Notes under the pieces: generated by a model
Database searches by the model: none
What the model was told of the DNA's origin: nothing
Seen by the model: the letters and a program-made list of their open reading frames with translations, nothing else
In this document: positions 37,837 to 45,519 of the stretch, one piece after another
Numbering within the stretch: position 1 is the stretch's first letter
Layout: each line of letters begins with the position of its first letter
NCBI RefSeq assembly: GCF_003664645.1
Contig: NZ_RCHC01000022.1
Location: 1 to 48,081, forward strand
Reading direction: 5' to 3'
Source: Acinetobacter chengduensis
Lineage (GTDB): Bacteria; Pseudomonadota; Gammaproteobacteria; Pseudomonadales; Moraxellaceae
Length of the DNA: 48,081 bases
Made by a program: the position numbers and the translations under genes

Positions 37837-38850
37837 ATGGATAAAGCAAAAGCGTTAAAAGTCTTCGGGCTTGGTGCAGGCTTAATGCTCGCTATGAATG
37901 TGGCTCAAGCAAAACAAGTGGTGTGTGTGTTTGATTTAGTGGGTAAAAATGGAGATGTTTTTACCCTAATGAAAGATTATCAATTGGCTGCCAAAAATTG
38001 GGGAGCTGATATTGAACTACGCGTTGGGCAAAACGAAGCCGTGATTGCGGAAGACTTTAAAGCAGGTAAATGTGATGGTATTAGTGTGACGGGCATGCGT
38101 GGTCGTCAATTTAATGCATTTACAGGTTCTTTAGATGCGATTGGCGCAATTCCAGATTTAAAACTGGCGGTTAAAGTGATGCAAGGTTTAGCCAGTCCAA
38201 CCTTTGCAAAAAGCATGGTCAATGGTCGTTATGAAGTGGCCGGGGTTATTCCAGTAGGTGATGCTTATTTATTGGTAAACGACCGCAGTATCAATACTGT
38301 GGCCAAAGCAGCAGGCAAAAAAATTGCCGTTTTAGACTATGACGAAGCGCAAAAAATTATGGTCCAGCAGGTGGGTGCACAAGCCGTAAGTGCAGATGTG
38401 ACTAACTTTGGCGCCAAGTTTAATAATGGTCAGGTGGATATTATTGGTGCACCAGCTGCGGTATTTAAACCTTTAGAACTACATAAGGGTTTAGGAACTA
38501 AAGGCGCAATTGTGAATTATCCAATTTTGCAGGTCACTGGCAATATTATTATTCGTCCAGATAAATTCCCAGAAGGTTATGGCCAAAAATCACGTGAATG
38601 GGTGAAAACACAATTGCCACGCGCATTTACTATTTTGGGTAAAATGAAGTCGGATATTCCAAGTAAATATTGGATGGATGTTCCAGTTGCTGATCGTGCG
38701 GGCTATCAAAAAATGATGCGTGAAGCCCGTATTGATTTGACCAAACGTGGTGTATATGACAAGCGCATGATGAAGCTGTTATGGCAATTCCGTTGTAAAG
38801 AAGATGCGAAAAACTTTGAATGTGCATTGCAGGATGAAAACTACAAATAA
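37837..38850 (+). CDS. AdeT-like periplasmic solute-binding-type protein, copy 3
   Basis: A 337-residue paralogue of the two genes upstream: signal peptide MDKAKALKVFGLGAGLMLAM and on to a cut after AQA, then VCVFDLVGKNGDV, DFKAGKCDG, DIIGAPAAVFKPLELHKGLG, and the end CKEDAKNFECALQDENYK. It is the most divergent of the three: the conserved LGKSGES is VGKNGDV, the Met/Ala loop MRARxYNKFAG is MRGRQFNAFTG, and the GGE end is replaced. This suggests it recognises something different. I choose the ATG at 37837, eight bases after AAGGA; ATGs at 37828 and 37711 are in frame but poorly placed. Function unknown; periplasmic binding is inferred. Confidence 0.88.
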   Translation: MDKAKALKVFGLGAGLMLAMNVAQAKQVVCVFDLVGKNGDVFTLMKDYQLAAKNWGADIELRVGQNEAVIAEDFKAGKCDGISVTGMRGRQFNAFTGSLDAIGAIPDLKLAVKVMQGLASPTFAKSMVNGRYEVAGVIPVGDAYLLVNDRSINTVAKAAGKKIAVLDYDEAQKIMVQQVGAQAVSADVTNFGAKFNNGQVDIIGAPAAVFKPLELHKGLGTKGAIVNYPILQVTGNIIIRPDKFPEGYGQKSREWVKTQLPRAFTILGKMKSDIPSKYWMDVPVADRAGYQKMMREARIDLTKRGVYDKRMMKLLWQFRCKEDAKNFECALQDENYK

Positions 38851-38893
38851 ACCTGATAAATTTACTCTGATTTAACTTTGTTTTGCAAAGTAT

Positions 38894-38935
38894 GACCATA
38901 GTTCGAGTATGATATACTTGAATTATGGTCTTTTT
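38894..38935 (+). terminator. Long hairpin and T-run between AdeT-like copy 3 and erpA
   Basis: GACCATAGTTCGAGTAT (38894-38910) and ATACTTGAATTATGGTC (38914-38930) pair over 17 positions with two G-U pairs and a three-base loop, followed by TTTTT. The end is 36 bases before the erpA start, so it might also act as a leader attenuator or operator of erpA. Confidence 0.75.
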
Positions 38936-38970
38936 GATTAAGACATCCCATTCAATTAGAGGAATCCACC

Positions 38971-39306
38971 ATGAATGCACCTGCACTTGTGTTGACTGAC
39001 AATGCCGCAAATAAAGTGCGCCAATTGCGTGACAGTGAAGGAAACCAAGACTTAATGCTCCGTGTATATGTTACTGGTGGCGGTTGTTCAGGTTTCTCTT
39101 ATGGCTTTAACTTTGCAGAAAGCCAAAACGAAGATGATGCAGAGTTTTTAAATGGCGATGTAAAAATGTTGGTGGATTCATTGAGCTATCAATATTTAGT
39201 TGGCTCAGTGGTTGACTATTTAGAAGGTTTAGAAGGTTCGCGTTTTGTGGTGCAAAACCCAAATGCAACAACAACCTGTGGTTGTGGTTCTTCATTCTCA
39301 ATCTAA
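38971..39306 (+). CDS. erpA: Iron-sulfur cluster insertion protein ErpA
   Basis: An A-type carrier that delivers Fe-S clusters to apo-enzymes. The 111-residue protein has the family cysteines at Cys39 ([12 protein letters not shown]) and at Cys103 and Cys105 ([12 protein letters not shown]). Length and the opening [14 protein letters not shown] fit ErpA. AGAGGAA lies before the ATG. A strong hairpin stands close upstream, and a terminator follows the gene, so it is transcribed alone. Confidence 0.95.
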   Translation: MNAPALVLTDNAANKVRQLRDSEGNQDLMLRVYVTGGGCSGFSYGFNFAESQNEDDAEFLNGDVKMLVDSLSYQYLVGSVVDYLEGLEGSRFVVQNPNATTTCGCGSSFSI

Positions 39307-39332
39307 ATCTTTCATGGCATTTAGATTCGCAT

Positions 39333-39359
39333 AAAAAAGCCCTCATCTGAGGGCTTTTT
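39333..39359. terminator. Bidirectional terminator between erpA and the hypothetical gene
   Basis: Stem AAAAGCCCTC / GAGGGCTTTT, ATCT loop, extra A and T on each side. The 24-base core is the same as at 21150-21173. Confidence 0.9.
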
Positions 39360-39364
39360 GCTTT

Positions 39365-39736
39365 TTAGTCTTTGGTATCAAATTTGATGGCTTCTAAAAG
39401 ATCTAACACAATTGTAGTGACATCTTGGCTGAGGTCGCGATTATTAAAAATTTCGTAAGCTGTAATTGAAACGTCGGTATCGCTTGGCAATAACTTTTGT
39501 TCTTCTTCAATCAAATCCTGAATAGGTAATAAGGTCTGTTTGATTGATAAATGTAAAATATCTTTAAACTCAATATTTTCATCTTCGAGTTCAATCATGT
39601 GCTCATTAAAAAATGGCAATAAGATCGAGTGGAGATACGGTTGAATTTCTGTGATATTAAAAATTTCGATATCACGCGTCTGTTCAATTGTGCTGATGTG
39701 GTCATTCACTTCAATAAGAATATGGTAGTAACTCAC
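39365..39736 (-). CDS. Hypothetical acidic protein, 123 aa
   Basis: I do not recognise the family. The product is soluble and acidic (many Glu and Asp), with no signal or membrane segment, and mostly helical and strand-forming residues. It opens MSYYHILIEVNDHIS and carries the central LPFFNEHMIELEDEN. The stop lies next to the erpA terminator. A GGAGAGC-type ribosome-binding site lies upstream of the ATG. Its neighbours are unrelated, so no function can be suggested from context. Confidence 0.68.
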   Translation of the reverse strand: MSYYHILIEVNDHISTIEQTRDIEIFNITEIQPYLHSILLPFFNEHMIELEDENIEFKDILHLSIKQTLLPIQDLIEEEQKLLPSDTDVSITAYEIFNNRDLSQDVTTIVLDLLEAIKFDTKD

Positions 39737-39851
39737 ATTGCTCTCCAGTTATATATTCAGGCGGATTGTATAATTTTAGATTAACATGAAATCTAGGTTT
39801 TGTTGCGAAAGCAGATAGAAAACCTTATAAAAAATAAGGAATTTAATGTTT

Positions 39852-40763
39852 CTAACGTGCCGCTAAGAGCGCTAAATCTGATGCTTGTAATTGAAAATGT
39901 GTTAAATCTTGTGCGCCAAGCATCGGATACATTAAGGCCTTAGGATCTGAGTTATGTCCAAGCCCAAGTGCATGTCCTAACTCATGTGCCAGTGTTAAGC
40001 GTAAATCATCTTTGTTCTCAAATTGATAGATTTGAATTTCTCGCCCCATAAATACACCCTTGTGAAATTCGCGGGCAGGGAACTGCTGTTTGGCATGCGT
40101 GACATTTTGGTTAAAACGATGAATATTGTGGTTGTATTGGTCGACTTGCTGATTATATTGCGCATTTAATTGATTGAAGTAATCAATATCATTTTTGAGT
40201 TGCTGACTCTTCTCTTTTAATTGTTGATATTGAAGTTCAATGCGCTGACGATTTTCCCCTTGGCTGTCTTCAAGGCGACTCCAGCTCAGTCGTTGTTGAT
40301 TGAGATTTTGATATTCAGCATCGATTAGTACACGACGTTGTTGAATACTCGTTTGCAATTGCTCTAAATATGCTTGTGAAGTGTTTAAATTTTCTGAGAC
40401 GCGTTGATTTTTATTTTGCTCAGTATTGAGCGTTGTCTCCATTTTTTTAAATGCATTAAAGTTATCTTGTCGTTCATCATACACAAGATGAATTTTGAGC
40501 TGTGCATTTGGGTCATAGACAAAGAGCTTTTGCCCAGAGGCATTTTCCCAAAGATCAGTCGCTTGTTGGGTGAGTTCAATTAGTTCTTGTTGACTAATAT
40601 CAAAGCGTGGATCGACATCGGCAATTTGATAACGTAAACGGGTGTCAAAAGGATGCAGTACGCGGTCGGACAGCGAGTTATAACGCAATTGATCATGTGT
40701 TCTGAGTTGATAATTTAATAACCCAACAAACAACAGTACAAGAGCAATAATAATAAAACGCAT
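39852..40763 (-). CDS. Membrane-anchored matrixin-type zinc metalloprotease with coiled coil
   Basis: A 303-residue protein with an N-terminal membrane anchor (residues 2-17, FIIIALVLLFVGLLN), a long Gln/Asn-rich coiled coil (about 80-220), and a C-terminal zincin motif LTLAHELGHALGLGHN with the Met-turn ALMYPM a few residues later. HExGHxxGxxH followed by a Met-turn is the metzincin pattern of M10 matrixins. The active domain is small and would face the periplasm. I place the start at MRFIIIAL; an upstream in-frame ATG adds 16 residues. Substrate unknown; dnaK lies downstream in the same direction on the other side. The gene appears monocistronic. Confidence 0.85.
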   Translation of the reverse strand: MRFIIIALVLLFVGLLNYQLRTHDQLRYNSLSDRVLHPFDTRLRYQIADVDPRFDISQQELIELTQQATDLWENASGQKLFVYDPNAQLKIHLVYDERQDNFNAFKKMETTLNTEQNKNQRVSENLNTSQAYLEQLQTSIQQRRVLIDAEYQNLNQQRLSWSRLEDSQGENRQRIELQYQQLKEKSQQLKNDIDYFNQLNAQYNQQVDQYNHNIHRFNQNVTHAKQQFPAREFHKGVFMGREIQIYQFENKDDLRLTLAHELGHALGLGHNSDPKALMYPMLGAQDLTHFQLQASDLALLAAR

Positions 40764-40886
40764 AATGCAAGCACATGAACAATATAGGCTTAATGTATAA
40801 TATTTAAACAAAAATAAGTAGTGATACCTCTTCTAAAACCTCGGTTTTAAAGGTGCGTCTTTGAGATGCACTTATATTTGGCACAT

Positions 40887-40915
40887 AAAAAAACCGCGCT
40901 TTCGCGCGGTCTTTT
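40887..40915 (-). terminator. Intrinsic terminator of dnaK
   Basis: Perfect seven-pair stem ACCGCGC / GCGCGGT with a four-base loop, followed on the minus strand by seven T; 17-20 bases past the dnaK stop. Confidence 0.9.
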
Positions 40916-40931
40916 CATTTAAAGCGACAAA

Positions 40932-42878
40932 TTATTTTTTGTCATCTTTAACTTCAGTGAACTCAGCATCTACAACGCCATCGTCAGCTTTTTGCTGTTG
41001 TTGGCCAGCAGCATCACCTTGGAAAGCGTTAGGGTCGAAACCTTGAGCGCCACCTTGGCCTTGAGCTGCTTCATACGCACGTTGTGTAATCGGCATAATA
41101 ATGTTTTGAAGTGCTTCAGTTTTCGCTTTGATGTCTTCTACGTCATTTTCTTTTGTAGAAGCTTCAAGTTCAGCTACAGCAGTATCAATTGCAGTTTTTT
41201 CGTCAGCTGTTACTTGTTCGCCTAGATCTTTCACTGCTTTTTGTGAAGATGAAACTAAAGCATCCGCTTCGTTACGTGCTTTTGCAAGCTCTTCAAATTT
41301 GCGGTCTTCTTCAGCATTCGCTTCAGCATCTTTAATCATCGCTTCAATTTCAGCATCGCTCAAACCAGAGTTTGCTTTAATTTGAATTGATTGTTCTTTA
41401 CCAGTGCTCTTGTCTTTTGCAGATACTTTCAAGATACCATCAGCGTTGATGTCGAAAGATACTTCAATTTGCGGCACACCACGTGGAGCAGGTGGGATGT
41501 CGCCTAATTGGAAGTTACCTAACAATTTGTTTTGCTGCGCCATTTTACGTTCACCTTGGAACACAGAAATGTCTACAGCAGGCTGGTTGTCAGCAGCAGT
41601 TGAGAACACTTGAGATTTCTTCGCAGGAATCGTAGTGTTTTTCTCGATGATCGCAGTTAACACGCCACCCATTGTTTCGATACCAAGTGTAAGCGGTGTA
41701 ACGTCAAGAAGAAGTACGTCAGTTTTGTCACCTGAAAGTACAGCACCTTGAATCGCAGCACCCATTGCTACAGCTTCGTCAGGGTTCACGTCTTTACGCG
41801 GCTCACGACCGAAGAAGTCTTGTACTTTTTGTTGTACAAGTGGCATACGAGACTGACCACCCACCAAGATTACATCAGAGATGTCGCTTGTTGAAAGACC
41901 AGCATCTTTAAGTGCAATACGGCAAGGCTCGATTGTACGTTCAACAAGGTCAGCAACTAGGCCTTCTAATTTCGCACGTGTTACGTTGATCACTAAGTGT
42001 TTAGGACCAGTCGCATCAGCTGTGATGTATGGAAGGTTGATTTCAGTTGCATTCGAAGAAGAAAGCTCGATTTTTGCTTTTTCAGCAGCTTCTTTTAAAC
42101 GTTGAAGAGCAAGAGGATCTTGTTTCAAGTTTACGCTTTGTTCTTTCTTAAATTCTTCAACTAAGAATTCGATTAACGCGTTATCGAAGTCTTCACCACC
42201 AAGGAATGTGTCACCGTTTGTAGACAACACTTCGATTTGTTGGTCGCCATCAAGGTCAGCGATTTCGATGATTGATACGTCGAAAGTACCCCCACCCAAG
42301 TCGTATACAGCAACTTTACGGTCGCCTTCTTTTTTGTCCATACCGAACGCAAGTGCAGCTGCAGTTGGTTCGTTGATGATACGTTTAACTTCTAAACCTG
42401 CAATTTTACCTGCATCTTTCGTTGCTTGACGCTGCGCATCGTTGAAGTAAGCAGGAACAGTAATAACCGCTTCAGTTACTGTTTCGCCTAAGTAATCTTC
42501 AGCTGTTTTCTTCATCTTTTTCAAGATTTCAGCAGAGATTTGTTGTGGCGCAAGTTTCTTGTCGTTTACATCAACCCAAGCATCACCATTGTCTGCTTGG
42601 ATAATTTTGTAAGGTACAAGACCGATGTCTTTTTGAACTGCTTGGTCTTGGTACTTACGACCGATCAAACGTTTGATCGCGAATAATGTGTTTTTAGGGT
42701 TAGTTACTGCTTGACGTTTCGCAGATTGACCGACAAGGATCTCGCCATCTTTATACGCAATAATAGATGGAGTTGTACGTGCGCCTTCAGCGTTGTCGAT
42801 TACTTTAACTTTGTCGCCTTCAAGTACTGCTACGCAAGAGTTAGTTGTACCTAAGTCAATACCAATGATTTTCGCCAT
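40932..42878 (-). CDS. dnaK: Chaperone DnaK (Hsp70)
   Basis: ATP-dependent chaperone. The 648-residue protein starts [20 protein letters not shown], has the nucleotide-binding motifs [16 protein letters not shown] and [13 protein letters not shown], the substrate-binding beta domain from about 390 and a helical lid, and ends in a low-complexity Gly/Gln stretch and [17 protein letters not shown], the standard tail. It is downstream of grpE, separated by 155 bases that contain a separate heat-shock promoter. dnaJ is not in the window. Confidence 0.97.
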   Translation of the reverse strand: MAKIIGIDLGTTNSCVAVLEGDKVKVIDNAEGARTTPSIIAYKDGEILVGQSAKRQAVTNPKNTLFAIKRLIGRKYQDQAVQKDIGLVPYKIIQADNGDAWVDVNDKKLAPQQISAEILKKMKKTAEDYLGETVTEAVITVPAYFNDAQRQATKDAGKIAGLEVKRIINEPTAAALAFGMDKKEGDRKVAVYDLGGGTFDVSIIEIADLDGDQQIEVLSTNGDTFLGGEDFDNALIEFLVEEFKKEQSVNLKQDPLALQRLKEAAEKAKIELSSSNATEINLPYITADATGPKHLVINVTRAKLEGLVADLVERTIEPCRIALKDAGLSTSDISDVILVGGQSRMPLVQQKVQDFFGREPRKDVNPDEAVAMGAAIQGAVLSGDKTDVLLLDVTPLTLGIETMGGVLTAIIEKNTTIPAKKSQVFSTAADNQPAVDISVFQGERKMAQQNKLLGNFQLGDIPPAPRGVPQIEVSFDINADGILKVSAKDKSTGKEQSIQIKANSGLSDAEIEAMIKDAEANAEEDRKFEELAKARNEADALVSSSQKAVKDLGEQVTADEKTAIDTAVAELEASTKENDVEDIKAKTEALQNIIMPITQRAYEAAQGQGGAQGFDPNAFQGDAAGQQQQKADDGVVDAEFTEVKDDKK

Positions 42879-42961
42879 TTGGATGTTTCCTCTAAAATTC
42901 TTTTATTCCCAAATTCTTCCCTTTCTCAAAGGGAAATAAAAAGGGATTTACTTGTTATCCG

Positions 42962-42989
42962 ATATGAGAGCCAATCAAAAATTTTCAAG
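42962..42989 (-). promoter_or_regulatory. Heat-shock (sigma-32) promoter of dnaK
   Basis: On the minus strand: CTTGAAA, 14 bases, CTCATAT, close to the E. coli consensus CTTGAAA and CCCATnT. It lies about 85 bases upstream of the dnaK ATG, inside the grpE-dnaK gap. Confidence 0.72.
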
Positions 42990-43033
42990 TTTAAATTTAG
43001 AAAATTTTTCAAAAACTCTCGAATTTCTTGGGT

Positions 43034-43573
43034 TTATGCGCCAACCATAACCATAGCTGGACGTAATAAACGACCATTAAGGCTATAACCTTTTTGTAAA
43101 ACTGTGCCAATTTGATCAGCTTTAGCAGATGGGTCGATACCTACAGCTTGATGTAGATCTGCATTAAAACCATTTGCGGTATCCACAGCTACCACACCAA
43201 ATTTCTCTAAAGTAGAGAGCAATGATTTAAGTGTGAGTTCAACACCTTCAGACAATGAGTTTTTTTCATCGCCTGCTGCAGCAATAGCACGTTCAAGGTT
43301 GTCAACTGAATCTAGAAGTTGTTTAGCAAACTTTTCAAGCACAGTATCTTTATGCTTTTCAGACTCACGTTGAATACGTTCTACACTTTTTTGTGCTTCA
43401 TATACTGCATTTGCAGTACGCGCTTTTTCCAGCTTTAAGTCGCCTTCAAGCTGAGCAATCTGTTCCTGTAAAGACTCAACGGTAACTTCTGCTTGCTCAT
43501 TTTCAGCTTGAGTTTGCGCTTCTGCTTGCTCTTGCTCTAATTCTTGAGAGTTCGGGTTTTGCTCAGTCGCCAT
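43034..43573 (-). CDS. grpE: Nucleotide exchange factor GrpE
   Basis: Releases ADP from DnaK. The 179-residue protein has an acidic Gln/Glu-rich N-terminal region, a long coiled coil ([20 protein letters not shown], about 75-95) and the C-terminal beta domain [20 protein letters not shown] and [14 protein letters not shown] use the start MATEQNPN, since GGAG precedes it by seven bases and it matches family length; an upstream in-frame ATG would add 11 basic residues, [11 protein letters not shown], and cannot be fully excluded. Its upstream region carries a sigma-32-type promoter. Confidence 0.95.
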   Translation of the reverse strand: MATEQNPNSQELEQEQAEAQTQAENEQAEVTVESLQEQIAQLEGDLKLEKARTANAVYEAQKSVERIQRESEKHKDTVLEKFAKQLLDSVDNLERAIAAAGDEKNSLSEGVELTLKSLLSTLEKFGVVAVDTANGFNADLHQAVGIDPSAKADQIGTVLQKGYSLNGRLLRPAMVMVGA

Positions 43574-43684
43574 TGATTTACTCCGTTTAAATGGGTTCTT
43601 AAACATGTACAGTCCTTGGGCCGTCAGTTCTAACTGCGTTAATTCTGAACTGCCATGATTTGCTAAATGCCACGATTAAAGAAG

Positions 43685-43712
43685 AAATCGGGGCTTCTGT
43701 GAAAAATTCAAG
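43685..43712 (-). promoter_or_regulatory. Heat-shock (sigma-32) promoter of grpE
   Basis: On the minus strand: CTTGAAT, 13 bases, CCCGATTT, one base off each half of the consensus. It lies 112 bases upstream of the grpE start, in the correct direction. Confidence 0.72.
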
Positions 43713-43886
43713 CAGAGGTATCATAATTTTTACGCATCTTGTGAGAATTCATAGAGAAAGCACAGTTTTATGGATAAAAGCTCGATCTTTAAAACTGCAA
43801 ATTAGATTAAAATATACAAATGGATCTAAAAAAACGATTAATATCATGATTTTTATCAGTTTTCATTTTTCTGTCATGCAAGGCAA
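43713..43886. other. Region upstream of grpE, no gene seen
   Basis: An 85-codon plus-strand frame covers 43660-43917 but overlaps the grpE promoter, has no ribosome-binding site and unremarkable composition, so I do not accept it. Confidence 0.4.
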
Positions 43887-44142
43887 TATAATCAAATCAA
43901 CAGCAGTCATATTTTGAAGAGAGAGCAAGATATGGCTTCTGTTTACTTATTTGTGTTGTGTGATTTTTACACTGGTTAATATTTATACATAAAAACGATT
44001 AGAACTATTTTATAAAGTCTTTCACAAAATGTGGATAGACCACTACTATAGATCTCAGATTCTATCGCTGAAGTTTCTTCTTTTAGTATATTTTGAATGT
44101 GTTTTTCAAGGCTTACCCAACCTCTGGGTAAGCTTTTTTTTT
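43887..44142 (+). ncRNA. Candidate small RNA with promoter and terminator
   Basis: A perfect -10 box TATAAT (43887-43892, -35 weak) is followed 240 bases later by a strong intrinsic terminator: GCTTACCCA and TGGGTAAGC with a five-base loop and nine T (44112-44142). Only a 15-codon frame (ATG at 43932) lies between. Since no gene ends before this terminator, it probably ends an independent transcript of roughly 240 nt. I recognise no known RNA family. A DnaA-box-like TGTGGATAG at 44029 is probably fortuitous. Confidence 0.5.
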
Positions 44143-44377
44143 GTTTCATGTAACTGGAATTGGCAACATATAGCATAGATGTCAGATCTGACAGGACCTA
44201 AGCCAAATTAGCCTAAAACATATTAACTATAGAATTAATATAACGTTGCAGAAGGCGTACTGCTCCACCTTAAAACTACTACCGAGCAGGTGGGCATAAG
44301 CAAAGGATTTTTTTCATAATCAGCATCGCAAAGCAGTGACTTTGCGTTTTATTTGAAAATGAAAGGAATATATAAAG
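44143..44377. other. Upstream region of the small lipoprotein gene
   Basis: Contains no further gene. A hairpin CGCAAAG / CTTTGCG (44327-44346) followed by TTTTATTT lies 31 bases before the lipoprotein start and could be a weak leader terminator. AAGGAATATATAAAG is the ribosome-binding region. Confidence 0.45.
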
Positions 44378-44611
44378 ATGAAGAAAACCATGTTAATGCT
44401 GTCCGTACTCGCAGGCTTTGCTTTAGTGGCTGTGGGGTGTACATCTCAAGATGCGGTATCAGCACCAGAAACTTCACAATTAAATACAGCGCCTGCTACG
44501 CAAGAGCAATCTACAGCAACAGTGCAAGCAGATCCGAGTATGCAAAATATGGATGGGATTCAATCTGCACCTGCAGTAGAGGGACAAGCACCACAAGCAA
44601 CAGCACAATAA
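44378..44611 (+). CDS. Small lipoprotein, 77 aa
   Basis: An exported lipoprotein: signal sequence MKKTMLMLSVLAGFALVAVG then Cys21 as the acylated residue (VAVGC, a somewhat loose lipobox). The mature part is Ala-, Gln-, Thr- and Pro-rich, without recognisable structure: TSQDAVSAPETSQLNTAP and so on, ending QAPQATAQ. Such proteins are usually extracytoplasmic and poorly conserved. Function unknown. An overlapping frame starting at 44353 is out of phase with this and lacks good signals. Confidence 0.72.
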   Translation: MKKTMLMLSVLAGFALVAVGCTSQDAVSAPETSQLNTAPATQEQSTATVQADPSMQNMDGIQSAPAVEGQAPQATAQ

Positions 44612-44804
44612 ACATTTAATTCATCTGTACATTCGGTTCAATTATTTGGGCTGATGGCAGATTTACACAGTAGAAAGAAGATGGCGCCCTTTTCTGTCTA
44701 CTTGCATCGTGTATCGTGATTTAATTTACACAGGGTTATCACTTAGATTTAAACAGCTTAGCGCTACATGTGTAATGTTGTAGTTATGACATAGAAAATA
44801 GACA

Positions 44805-44834
44805 TAAAAAAAGCCCATAGCTGTGCTATAGACT
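44805..44834 (-). terminator. Intrinsic terminator of the Arg/Gln-rich lipoprotein gene
   Basis: On the minus strand: nine-pair stem AGTCTATAG / CTATGGGCT with two G-U pairs, five-base loop and seven T; about 23 bases past the stop. Confidence 0.75.
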
Positions 44835-44856
44835 GGTGCTGAATAAAGGACAGGAT

Positions 44857-45321
44857 TTAATTTCGGTTGTCCTGACGGCGATCTTCCCAGCGTTGACGCT
44901 GTTCATCACGTCGTTGATCTGCAGATTGTTTGCGTTGATCATAGTTACGGTTTTGTTCGCGTTTTTTACGGTCCCATTCTGCACGCTTTTCACGGTCTTT
45001 TTGCGCTTGTTGGCGCTGTTGCTCATTACGTTGGCGTTCAATTTCATTTTTTCTACGTTCGAGCGCTTGTTGTTGCTGGCGTTTTTGTTCCCATTGTTGA
45101 CGCTCATACAGCTGTCTGCGTCGATCTTGCTCTAAACGGTTACGTTGCTGTTGATATTCCCAGCGTTGACGATCTCTTTCACGATCGTATCGCGCATCAT
45201 AACCACGGTCGGATTGGCGCTGATCATAACGTCCATCGTAATAACCATCCTCTGGAAATGCCACACATCCTACGGCCATAAAAGCAGTGGCCAACGAAAT
45301 TGCAATAATTTTAGTCGTCAT
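44857..45321 (-). CDS. Arg/Gln-rich coiled-coil lipoprotein, 154 aa
   Basis: Starts with MTTKIIAISLATAFMAVGC; Cys19 is the probable lipidated residue. Residues 20-35 are Tyr/Gly/Asp-rich. From about 38 to the end the chain is almost entirely Arg, Gln, Asp, Glu and Lys (such as RDRQRWEYQQQRNRLEQDRR and KREQNRNYDQRKQSADQ), predicted as a long, very basic helix in the periplasm. I do not recognise a family. AAGGAC precedes the ATG by eight bases; the long upstream extension of the open frame is unlikely. It is divergent from the esterase gene. The repetitive composition gives long antisense frames, which are not genes. Confidence 0.78.
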   Translation of the reverse strand: MTTKIIAISLATAFMAVGCVAFPEDGYYDGRYDQRQSDRGYDARYDRERDRQRWEYQQQRNRLEQDRRRQLYERQQWEQKRQQQQALERRKNEIERQRNEQQRQQAQKDREKRAEWDRKKREQNRNYDQRKQSADQRRDEQRQRWEDRRQDNRN

Positions 45322-45519
45322 AGTGATGTCCTTGATGAATGGGAGCAGCAAAATAACTCCACAAATTAAGAAATAATTGTCAATGACAAGTGATTTAAAT
45401 AAGCTTAGCTTAATGAATGAAATATCTGTGTATGCAGATGTTGGGACTTGTATACAAGTATGGTCACATAAATGTTGATCATGTAGAAAGTATGAAGAAA
45501 GCCAAGGAAAAAAATAGCA

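Noticed and set aside
35341..38850. Annotation of the AdeT-like genes as RND efflux pumps
   Set aside because: RND pumps have about 12 membrane helices and over 1000 residues; these chains have a signal peptide and about 315 soluble residues.
43660..43917. 85-codon plus-strand frame between grpE and the candidate small RNA
   Set aside because: It covers the grpE heat-shock promoter, lacks a ribosome-binding site and shows no protein-like features.
44029..44037. DnaA-box-like TGTGGATAG far from oriC
   Set aside because: It is a single one-mismatch match without neighbouring boxes or the AT-rich motif, so chance is likely.
43976..44176. 66-codon minus-strand frame across the candidate small RNA terminator
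   Set aside because: It runs through the terminator hairpin and has no start signal; the terminator on the plus strand explains the sequence better.
44353..44619. 88-codon frame overlapping the small lipoprotein gene
   Set aside because: It is out of phase with a gene that has signal peptide and lipobox, and its own product is Ser/Arg/Tyr-rich without features.
44836..45135. Long hydrophobic frame antisense to the Arg/Gln-rich lipoprotein
   Set aside because: It is the reverse complement of repetitive Arg/Gln codons, which automatically yields a Leu/Ala/Phe-rich open frame.
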